DNA from: QHWT01 sp963755695
GTDB taxonomy: Bacteria; Acidobacteriota; Vicinamibacteria; Vicinamibacterales; 2-12-FULL-66-21
NCBI GenBank assembly: GCA_963755695.1
Contig: CAVWLB010000010.1
Span: 2,976,001 to 3,040,000 of the forward strand
Direction: 5' to 3'
DNA length: 64,000 bases
Part shown: in pieces, positions 52,785-60,124 of the stretch
Layout of the letters: each line of letters starts with the position of its first letter
Numbering within the stretch: the first letter of the stretch is position 1
Program-made: the position numbers and the translations under genes
Notes under the pieces: model-generated
What the model saw: the letters and a program-made list of their open reading frames with translations, nothing else
What the model was told of the DNA's origin: nothing
The model's database searches: none

Positions 52785-53375
52785 ATGGCGCTCGACCGCA
52801 AGGAAATCGCATGGACCCACAACCTCGAAGACGCGCTGACGGAAGCCCGCCCGCGTCAGCGTCATGTTCTGATCGACTTCACGGCAGCACCTATGTGAAC
52901 CGGCTGCGCTCGGCTGGAAGCCGAGGTGTATAGCGACCCCGCGGTCATGCAATTCATCGACGAACACTTCGTGCCGGTACGAGTCCACGTCCGCGAGCAG
53001 GCGGACGAATACAAACGGCTCGGTGCGAAATACAACGCGCAGTGGACGCCCACGATCCTGGTGGTCGATTCACAAGGTGAGGAGCGGCACCGAATCGAGG
53101 GCTTTCTCCCCTCAGCCGACTTCCTCGCGCAACTGACAGTGGGCCTCGGACACTCGGCATTCGCACGCTCGAATTTCGCTGAGGCCGAGCGGTGGTTTCG
53201 GGAGGTGGTGGAGCGCTATCCCGATACCGAAACTGCAGCCGAGGCACTCTACTGGGCCGGCGTGGCGAAGTACAAGGCCACGGGAAACGCCGCGGCGCTC
53301 CACGACACGGCACTGCAATTTCGACAGCGGTACCAGGGAACGAGCTGGGCGAAAAAAGCCTCGGTCTGGAACTGA
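52785..53375 (+). CDS. thioredoxin-like selenoprotein with UxxC motif and TPR-like tail
   Basis: 196 residues if TGA 52896-52898 is read as selenocysteine. Thioredoxin fold: HVLIDFTAAPM, then Sec38-T-G-Cys41, then ARLEAEVYSDPAVMQFIDEHFVPVRV. The cis-proline region is WTPTILVVD, then HRIEGFLPSADFL. The tail (AFARSNFAEAERWFREVVERYP...TAAEALYWAGVAKYKATG) is TPR-like and ends WAKKASVWN, as in a known family of thioredoxin proteins with a C-terminal repeat pair. The reading frame is the same before and after the TGA, so this is not a frameshift, and the TGA replaces the first cysteine of CxxC. A 7-bp hairpin follows at SECIS distance. GGGGG lies seven bases before the ATG; an in-frame ATG 24 nt earlier is possible. 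SelABCD machinery must lie elsewhere. Confidence 0.8.
52909..52925 (+). promoter_or_regulatory. bacterial SECIS-like hairpin
   Basis: CTCGGCT-GGA-AGCCGAG: a perfect 7-bp stem with a 3-nt loop. The loop starts with G and lies 17 nt after the TGA. The bacterial SECIS model allows a 16-37 nt distance, a 3-14 nt loop and a G within its first two positions; all are met. It would bind SelB. Confidence 0.7.
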
Positions 53376-53429
53376 ATCGACCGGAGCTGCGTTGCAGCGT
53401 CGAGTACCTTCACCGCAACACGAATCCAG

Positions 53430-55661
53430 CTATGGCAGCCGCCGACTGGCGCTTGGATCGCCGGTCGGTGGCGGCGCGAGATCTGTGGCACCGGGCGGGC
53501 CGAGCAAATCACGAAGAATCGGCTTCAACGCGTCTGCCCAGATCTGATAACCCCTGAGTGTCGGGTGAAGCTTGTCCCGGTCGTTCATGATTCCATCGAA
53601 CAGCTTCCCTTCCGAGTCGGCCAGCCGATCGTTGATGTTCATGAACCGAATGCGAGCGCCGTCCGCGAGCCCGGCGAGCTCTTCGTTGACCCGATTAATG
53701 GTCGGCATCACCGCGAGGTTGTCGTTCCTCGGGAAGATGGCCATCAGGATAAGCGTCGCGTCCGGCGCTTTTTGCCGGCAGGTGTCGATGATGGCCTTCA
53801 TCCCTCGCGCGATATCCGCGATGGTCGATTCGTCCCGAGCAACCGATCCCACGTTGTTGGTACCTGCGAGCAGGACGATCACCCTTGGATTGACTCCGTC
53901 CAGCTCGCCGTTTTCGAGTCGCCACAGGATGTTCTCGGTGCGGTCGGCACCCCAGCCAAAATTCGCGGCATTCCACCCGAAGAAGTTCGCGCGCCAGTTG
54001 GCCAGTAGCTCCGGGTAGTCGAGCGCGCCCCAGCGCCGCACGATCGAATCGCCTTCGAAGTACACATCGATCTTTCCCTGCTTCGCCTTCGCGACGAGCT
54101 GCGCGTGCGCAGTCATGGAGGTCGGATCGAGCCGGGGCGCAGCGCGATCAGCCGGTCCATTGACGCTGCGGTCTTCGGAAGACAGGGATGATGAGTGCTT
54201 CAGGAACTTGTCAGCCCACGGAATGAAATACTTCCAGTTGGGGCCGTCGGTATGGCCGCCGTCGTGCTGGCGCCAGGCAAGCTGCCCCTCTAGTAGTCCG
54301 AGGTTGACTGCCGGCATTTTCTCTTTCATGTAATCGTCCGACACGCCCAGACCCGCGGCGCCAAGCAGCCGGAACACTGGTTGCGCCGCGACCGCAGCCA
54401 TGTAGCTGCCCTGATGATCGAGCCAGCGGGCGTCGCCACGTTCCGGTATGCCGTAGCTGATGAACGCCGGCCGCGGCGCGCAGAGCGCCAGCAGTTCGTG
54501 CGCGTCCACCGGGAGATCGGCCGCCGTCTTTCGGCCGAAGGTCGATTCCTCCGTTCCGTACTTCAGGAAGTTCCCGGCCATCCAGTGATACTCACCCTGG
54601 CCGGTGAGGTTCTCGACCGCTTCGCCAAAATTCCTCCGGTGCAGTTTGACCCCTCCCTCTCCGGACGAACCGACCAGCACCACCGCGAATCTCTGGTCGT
54701 ACGCCATCGTGACCAGCGCGGCCTTGCCAAAACGCGAAACTCCTTCGATCCCGACCTTCTTCGGGTCGACGGCCTGGTCGGTCTCCAGGTAATCGAGTCC
54801 GCGTGAAGCGCCCCACGCCCAGGCGCGCAACGCCCCCCAGTCGTCTGGGCGTCGCCAGTGACCTTTGTTGACGAGGCCGATGATGCCTTTCGTCAAGCCC
54901 GCTCCGTTGTCCGCCTGGATGCTGCCGGGATTGATCGTCGCGTATCCCCACCCATCAGCGATCAGTTGTTCCGTCGGTGGCGGGTCTGCCGAAGCGGGCG
55001 GTGCCGGCGGCATTCCTGATCGCCCACCAAACATCATCATCACCGGCACTGGTCTGGTCGCAGTTGCGGGCGTAACCAGCGTCATCTGAATCTCGACAGC
55101 GATCTCCGGCATTGAGGAATCGTCGACCGTTCCGGTCAATTCCTTACCGACGACGGCGTGCCCACCTACCTCGAACGATTCCGTACGTCTGATACGCCAC
55201 ACGACCTTGGGCCCGTTCCGGGGTACACGACCCAACACCTCACGATCGAAGTCCTCCACGATTTCCGGGCGTCGCTCCTTCCACCACGTCTCTTCACTCG
55301 TGACCTTGCTGCCGTTCTCGAGGGTCAACGGATCCGGGAGAAGCGGATAGGGGTTGGCGAGCGATTCGTCATAATTGGCGTGGTTGGGCGCCGCCTCGTT
55401 GCCGCTCGGACCAGGACGCAGCGCCTTGATCCCGAGCTGTTCCATCATGTTCTTGTGATCCGCGGCGGTCGCGGCTGCGTGTGGGTCGGGCGGCGGGCCG
55501 CCTGTAGCCGGAGCTGCTGCGCCCGTTGGCGACGAGCTGGCGGGAGGTTGGCCCGCAGGTGGCTGCTGCGCGGGGGCGACGACCGACAGCGCGGAGATCG
55601 CCGCGGCAACGAAGCCAAGAGCGGCAGGGGACCGCGACCGAATCGCGAAACTCATGCTCAT
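53430..55661 (-). CDS. glucuronoyl esterase (CE15-like) fused to SGNH esterase
   Basis: 743 residues, exported (SFAIRSRSPAALGFVAAAISAL, then a Pro/Ala-rich linker). The first catalytic domain (about 70-460) is CE15-like: GVSRFGKAALVTMAYDQRF has the nucleophile Ser in the G-x-S-R-x-G motif, and QHDGGHTDGPNW carries the catalytic His. The second (about 500-735) is a PAF-acetylhydrolase-type SGNH hydrolase with FEGDSIVRRWG, AANFGWGADRTENILWRL, LLAGTNN and DKLHPTLRGY. It would cleave lignin-glucuronoxylan ester links and remove acetyl groups. The ATG overlaps the upstream gene's stop (ATGA); upstream residues in the longer frame are not protein-like. Confidence 0.85.
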   Translation of the reverse strand: MSMSFAIRSRSPAALGFVAAAISALSVVAPAQQPPAGQPPASSSPTGAAAPATGGPPPDPHAAATAADHKNMMEQLGIKALRPGPSGNEAAPNHANYDESLANPYPLLPDPLTLENGSKVTSEETWWKERRPEIVEDFDREVLGRVPRNGPKVVWRIRRTESFEVGGHAVVGKELTGTVDDSSMPEIAVEIQMTLVTPATATRPVPVMMMFGGRSGMPPAPPASADPPPTEQLIADGWGYATINPGSIQADNGAGLTKGIIGLVNKGHWRRPDDWGALRAWAWGASRGLDYLETDQAVDPKKVGIEGVSRFGKAALVTMAYDQRFAVVLVGSSGEGGVKLHRRNFGEAVENLTGQGEYHWMAGNFLKYGTEESTFGRKTAADLPVDAHELLALCAPRPAFISYGIPERGDARWLDHQGSYMAAVAAQPVFRLLGAAGLGVSDDYMKEKMPAVNLGLLEGQLAWRQHDGGHTDGPNWKYFIPWADKFLKHSSSLSSEDRSVNGPADRAAPRLDPTSMTAHAQLVAKAKQGKIDVYFEGDSIVRRWGALDYPELLANWRANFFGWNAANFGWGADRTENILWRLENGELDGVNPRVIVLLAGTNNVGSVARDESTIADIARGMKAIIDTCRQKAPDATLILMAIFPRNDNLAVMPTINRVNEELAGLADGARIRFMNINDRLADSEGKLFDGIMNDRDKLHPTLRGYQIWADALKPILRDLLGPPGATDLAPPPTGDPSASRRLP

Positions 55662-56026
55662 TTCGCGCGTTTGGCGGTGAAGTCGCCGCTGACGTTGAGG
55701 GGCTGCACGTCGACGGTGCCGGCAAATTTGTCTGGCGATTCGAGCGTGCCGCTGTAGATGACCGTCAGCGTCTGCCCCTCGTATTGGGTATTGAACTGCC
55801 AGGTGACGATCTTGCCGTCGACCTTTCCCGTGATCTCGTGAGGACTCTGATCGACTTCGCAGGTCCCCGTCAGCTCGGCGTCCTTCTGCGTGAAGCTGCA
55901 GGTCATGGCGCTCGCCGTTCCGCCAACGTTCGCACTCACCTCCCAGCGTCCGTCGACTGAGACCGGTTGTGCCCAAACGGCGAGGACAGGGACCAGCGCA
56001 AACGCGAGAAAGAAAAGTCGCTTCAT
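55658..56026 (-). CDS. small secreted beta-barrel-like protein
   Basis: 122 residues with a signal peptide (KRLFFLAFALVPVLAVWAQ). The mature part is beta-rich (VDGRWEVSANVGGTASAMTCSFTQKDAELTGTCEV) with two cysteines that could form a disulfide, and looks like a lipocalin-type or carbohydrate-associated domain seen next to esterases and amidohydrolases. Function unassigned. AGGA lies seven bases before the ATG. It is translationally coupled to the esterase fusion and so probably works with it. Confidence 0.75.
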   Translation of the reverse strand: MKRLFFLAFALVPVLAVWAQPVSVDGRWEVSANVGGTASAMTCSFTQKDAELTGTCEVDQSPHEITGKVDGKIVTWQFNTQYEGQTLTVIYSGTLESPDKFAGTVDVQPLNVSGDFTAKRAK

Positions 56027-56117
56027 GGATGAATCCTTTCTTGTCGCTACGGTCGAAAATCGGTGGCGTCGATCCGGCTGGTGCCCGGGTTCCTCGACGA
56101 TTGATCCCGGTTCAGCA

Positions 56118-56678
56118 TCAGCCCTGTCTCCCTCGCACCTCCGCCGCGCGCCTGGTCCACTGCCAGAGTCCCGCGGAGACGTCACTCGGGAGTCGATGAC
56201 CGAGCTGACGCGCCAGCATGACGATCTGCCCCCGGTGGTGTCCTTCGTGCGCGACGAAGTATGTCAGGACATGTGGGACGTCGAGAGGCAGGTTACGCCA
56301 CACGTAGGCCTTGGTCGGAGGCACCTGTCCTCCCGCCGCAAGGCCGAGCTCGAGGAGGGTTTCGATTCCCCTGCTGCTCCGCTTGAGAGCAGACAGCAAT
56401 TCGGGCCGCGTCACCTTGCGGCGGTCGACAGAGGCCGGGACCGCGATCCCGTGTTCCTGGCCGAGCGTCTTGAGCCACATGCACCGGGCGTTGTGCATGT
56501 GCCCGGCGATCATGCGGACCGTGCGCCGCGGTGCTCCGGGAACCGGAGCTTCCCAGAGGACAGCGGACAGGTGCTCCACGAGGTACGCGGTAATTCGGCT
56601 GTTGGTCCGCCATGCAGCCAGAAGCGACGCGCCTGGTTCGGTGACCCGGGGCATTCGAGTAGTCTTCTGTTGAATCAC
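56118..56678 (-). CDS. DinB-family protein
   Basis: 186 residues of four-helix DinB/YfiT fold. The metal-ligand histidines are visible: His in VRMIAGHMHNARCMW and a pair in FVAHEGHHRGQIVMLARQLGH. Members bind a divalent metal and include thiol-dependent transferases and damage-inducible proteins of unknown function. GTG 56678 is favoured by AAGG seven bases upstream; an in-frame ATG lies at 56654. Confidence 0.85.
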   Translation of the reverse strand: MIQQKTTRMPRVTEPGASLLAAWRTNSRITAYLVEHLSAVLWEAPVPGAPRRTVRMIAGHMHNARCMWLKTLGQEHGIAVPASVDRRKVTRPELLSALKRSSRGIETLLELGLAAGGQVPPTKAYVWRNLPLDVPHVLTYFVAHEGHHRGQIVMLARQLGHRLPSDVSAGLWQWTRRAAEVRGRQG

Positions 56679-56771
56679 GGGTCTGCCTTGTGCCTGCGTC
56701 TCAGCCGCGGCGGGCCATCATCGCATCAGTCATCTTCGGCGGCTAGTGGTCCACTGGGTTTTTCGAAAGCG

Positions 56772-57566
56772 ATGGATGAGCACAACCGGTTCGGTGGTCT
56801 GAACTACGACGTTCTCGCCGGAACGTACGATCGGCGCTACGAGAAGGACGACTACTCGGGTGTCGAAGAGGCGCTCACCGCGTTTGTCGGCAAGGCTCCG
56901 GACGGCTGGCTCCTGGAGGTCGGTTGCGGTACCGGTCATTGGCTCCGGATGCTTGGTGACCGTGGGGCTCGCGCGGCGGGCGTGGACAGTTCCAGAGCGA
57001 TGCTGAGACATGCGGCGGTCCAAGCGCCTCGCGCTCGGCTGGCGCAGGGACGGGCGGAGCAACTCCCCTGGGCTGATGCCGTGTTCGATCGTCTGTTCTG
57101 TATCAACGCCTTTCATCACTTTGAAGACAAGGCCGCGTTTCTGTCCGATGCACGCCGCGTCCTCCGGCCGGACGGCCGGTTGATGATCATCGGCCTCGAT
57201 CCGCACACCGGCCTCGACACCTGGTACGTCTACGAGTACTTCGAGGCGGTTCTGGCCATCGATCGACGTCGCTATCCCGGGACCGGCGAGATTTGTGACT
57301 GGATGCAGGGGCTCGGGTTTACAAACGTGCGCACGTGGCAGGTGCAGCATCTGCCGGATCGACAGCCCGTCCGCGACGCGATCGAACAGGGGCGACTGCA
57401 TAAACACAGCAAATCGCAGCTCGCCGTCCTTACTGACCCGGAATATCAGCACGGGCTCGATCGGATCTACGCGGATCTCGTCCGCGCCGAGGCGGAAGGC
57501 CGGACACTGTACCTGAGGAGCGACCTGCGGTTATACGCGACGTGTGGTTCGATGCCGCCAGCTTGA
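56772..57566 (+). CDS. class I SAM-dependent methyltransferase
   Basis: 264 residues. Motif I is LLEVGCGTGHWLRML, followed by AAGVDSSRAML (motif post-I), RAEQLPWADAVFDRLFCINAFHHFEDKAAFL and VLRPDGRLMIIGLD, the typical small-molecule methyltransferase Rossmann fold. The C-terminal half probably forms a substrate lid. Substrate unknown. The ATG gives a natural N-terminus (DEHNRFGGLNYDVLAGTYDRRY); no strong ribosome binding site. It overlaps the end of a convergent degraded frame. Confidence 0.87.
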   Translation: MDEHNRFGGLNYDVLAGTYDRRYEKDDYSGVEEALTAFVGKAPDGWLLEVGCGTGHWLRMLGDRGARAAGVDSSRAMLRHAAVQAPRARLAQGRAEQLPWADAVFDRLFCINAFHHFEDKAAFLSDARRVLRPDGRLMIIGLDPHTGLDTWYVYEYFEAVLAIDRRRYPGTGEICDWMQGLGFTNVRTWQVQHLPDRQPVRDAIEQGRLHKHSKSQLAVLTDPEYQHGLDRIYADLVRAEAEGRTLYLRSDLRLYATCGSMPPA

Positions 57567-57914
57567 TGGCAAGGAAGCAGACGACTCAACCGGCTCCGCG
57601 CATGGTGCGCCACGCTGCGAGATGCTCGCGCGACAGCGAGATCGCCTCATCTGCATTCGCGACACAGCGCGGGATCTCCATGTCCTCGACGGAGGCCAAG
57701 GGTGGATCTTCCGCGAGCATGGTGCGCCGGGCCCACTCGATGAGTATTCGATGAATGCTTCCTTGCCATCGCCGACTGACGGATTGTGCTGCGTATACGT
57801 CGCTCCCACGTATCGCCGGACGGCTTCAGCCGGTTGTGACTGATTGAACATCAGATCATAGAAAGCGGTGACGGTCGTCTTGTTTGCATCAAGGTTCGTC
57901 GGCTGGGCGTCCAT
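57531..57914 (-). pseudogene. SnoaL/NTF2-like gene remnant, apparently joined to another gene remnant
   Basis: The first 60 codons encode a good SnoaL-type N-terminus (TTVTAFYDLMFNQSQPAEAVRRYVGATYTQHNPSVGDGKEAFIEY). The conserved second half of the fold is missing. After the break, one frame over, 57586-57741 encodes LIEWARRTMLAEDPPLASVE and ends near DEAISLSREHL, which resembles the C-terminus of LOG-family (lysine decarboxylase-like) proteins. The simplest reading is a deletion fusing two dead ends. The LOG resemblance is tentative. Confidence 0.45.
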
Positions 57915-58017
57915 TGGTGTCCCCGATTGATTGGTCAGTTGAATGCATCGCCCGCCAATTCACGTCGGTGTGCGTGATCTCAGGATCCGCGCGTCGCGAT
58001 CCGCGAGATCTCTCCGG

Positions 58018-59985
58018 CTACGCTGGAACCGGAGCAGGAGTCGGCGTCACGGCCGGGCGGTCGATGCCTGCCGCAGCGTAGACTTCAGGTTCGTCGAGGC
58101 TCTCATGGATGAGCAGTTGAGCGACGATCGCATCGAGCTTGGCGCGATTCTCCCGGAGCAGCCGACGTGCTTCGGCATAGCACTCGTCGGTGATCCGGCG
58201 CACTTCTTCGTCGACTGCATCGAGCAGCCCGTCCGAGACGCCCGCCATACGCGGATCTCCCTCGGCAGGCAGGACCGACAGCGTGCCAATGCGCTCCGAC
58301 ATTCCCCATCGTCCCACCATCGATCGCGCAATGCGAGTGACCATCTCCAGATCGTTCTCCGCACCGGTCGTGACGATGTTGAAGACCTCCTGCTCGGCGG
58401 CCATACCTCCCAGCGCGCCGATGATGCGCCCGCGGAGGTAATTGGCGTCGTATCCGTAGCGATCCGATTCCGGCGTCGACAAGGTAACCCCCAACGCGCG
58501 GCCGCGTGGAATGATCGACACCTTTCGTACCGGATCGGCCCCTGGCTGCAGCATGCCGAGCAGGGCGTGGCCGGCTTCGTGGTAGGCGGTTCGGCGGCGC
58601 TCGGTTTCAGGAATCACGACGTTGCGCGCCGTGCCCAGTTGCACCTTCTCGAGCGCGTCGGTGAGGTCGCGTTGATGCACGACGTCCTGTTTCCGGCGCG
58701 CGGCCAGGAGCGCGGCTTCATTGGCAAGATTCGCGAGGTCGGCACCCGTCATTCCCGGCGTCGACGCAGCGATCCGGTCCAGGTCGACGTCGGTCGCCAG
58801 AGGAATCTTCCGGGTGTGAACCCTGAGGATCTCGACTCGACCTTTCAGATCCGGCGGGTGAACGATGATCTGCCGATCGAACCGTCCGGGCCTGAGGAGA
58901 GCTGGATCGAGAACGTCCGGCCGGTTCGTGGCGGCGAGTACCACCACACCCTCGTGGCCGGAAAACCCGTCCATCTCGGTGAGGATTTGGTTCAAGGTCT
59001 GCTCGCGCTCGTCGTGACCTCCGAACGAACGCGCACCGCCGCGAGCCCGGCCGATCGTGTCGATTTCGTCGATGAAGATGATCGCGGGCGCAACCTTTCG
59101 CGCCTCGGCAAAGAGCTCACGGACGCGACTCGCGCCGACGCCGACGATCATCTCGATGAACTCCGACGCGCTCGCGCTGAAGAATGGAACCTTGGCTTCG
59201 CCGGCCGTCGCGCGCGCGAGCAGCGTCTTACCGGTGCCTGGAGCCCCCGCGAGCAGCACTCCTTTCGGGGCGCGAGCTCCGACGCGCCGGTATTTCCCGG
59301 GGTCTTTCAGGAAGTCGACGACCTCATTGATCTCCGCCTCCACCTCGTCGATGCCGGCAACATCATCGAAGTTGACCCGGACCGTTTCAGGATCGACGCG
59401 CCTCTGCTTTCCGCCTCCCAGAAGCGCGCCCATGGCCCCTTGCTGCCGCTTGAACATCCATGCATAGAAGGCAACCAGTAACAGGAGCGGCGCCAGAGAA
59501 ATGAGCAGGTTCGTGAGGAAGCCGCGTTGCTGAACGAGCGGCGTGGCACGCACGGTTGCCCCTCCCTCCGTCAACTCTCTCAACAGGTCGTCAGTTGCGA
59601 AGGTCGGCCGTTCGGTGGTGAATTGCTGATAGGTGCGATCCTTCCGCCCGGGAAACGGAACCGCCTGTTTCAGCTGGCCTTCGATCGAATTCCCGCGAGC
59701 GAAGACCTCACCGACGTTCTTGCTGGTTACTTGAGTCTTGAACTCCGTATATGGCACCGGCTGCGGGCCGGACAAACGGTCCTGGACCGTCAGCATCCCA
59801 AAGAGCAGCAGGTAGCCGACAATCCAGAGAGCTCCAGTGATCCAGCGGCGCCTTGGTGTTGGCGGCTGTCCCTTGGGGAGTCCCTCCGTACGCCAGGGGC
59901 GCGCCGAAGGCTCCTGAGGCCGCGGCGTGGACGGTGGACGTTCGGGGGCCGGGTTTGAAGGCGATGATGGATTTGTTGCAGTCAT
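58018..59985 (-). CDS. ftsH: ATP-dependent zinc metalloprotease FtsH
   Basis: 655 residues, membrane-anchored. A proline-rich cytoplasmic N-tail, a transmembrane helix near residue 55 (ALWIVGYLLLFGMLTV), a periplasmic loop, and a second helix near 165 (LLISLAPLLLLVAFYAWMF) precede the AAA+ domain, with Walker A GAPGTGKT, Walker B IIFIDEID and the second region of homology NRPDVLDPALLRPGRFDR. The zinc site HEAGH lies near residue 465. It degrades membrane and regulatory proteins. ATG 59985 has GAAGG about seven bases upstream. It diverges from the P-type ATPase gene. Confidence 0.94.
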   Translation of the reverse strand: MTATNPSSPSNPAPERPPSTPRPQEPSARPWRTEGLPKGQPPTPRRRWITGALWIVGYLLLFGMLTVQDRLSGPQPVPYTEFKTQVTSKNVGEVFARGNSIEGQLKQAVPFPGRKDRTYQQFTTERPTFATDDLLRELTEGGATVRATPLVQQRGFLTNLLISLAPLLLLVAFYAWMFKRQQGAMGALLGGGKQRRVDPETVRVNFDDVAGIDEVEAEINEVVDFLKDPGKYRRVGARAPKGVLLAGAPGTGKTLLARATAGEAKVPFFSASASEFIEMIVGVGASRVRELFAEARKVAPAIIFIDEIDTIGRARGGARSFGGHDEREQTLNQILTEMDGFSGHEGVVVLAATNRPDVLDPALLRPGRFDRQIIVHPPDLKGRVEILRVHTRKIPLATDVDLDRIAASTPGMTGADLANLANEAALLAARRKQDVVHQRDLTDALEKVQLGTARNVVIPETERRRTAYHEAGHALLGMLQPGADPVRKVSIIPRGRALGVTLSTPESDRYGYDANYLRGRIIGALGGMAAEQEVFNIVTTGAENDLEMVTRIARSMVGRWGMSERIGTLSVLPAEGDPRMAGVSDGLLDAVDEEVRRITDECYAEARRLLRENRAKLDAIVAQLLIHESLDEPEVYAAAGIDRPAVTPTPAPVPA

Positions 59986-60124
59986 CTCTGCACCTTCCAC
60001 CGCTTGATCCGATTCTACGTCGATCGTTCAACCACATCCGCCACATGCGTTACCCTCAGGCTGCACCCGGGGCGTGCGGTAACATCCGGGGCAATGGCGT
60101 GCCGCGTCTCAAGGAGCAGACCAG

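Noticed and set aside
52785..52898. A 37-residue short protein ended by the TGA
   Set aside because: The frame continues with conserved thioredoxin sequence, including the second redox cysteine, so the TGA is more likely recoded.
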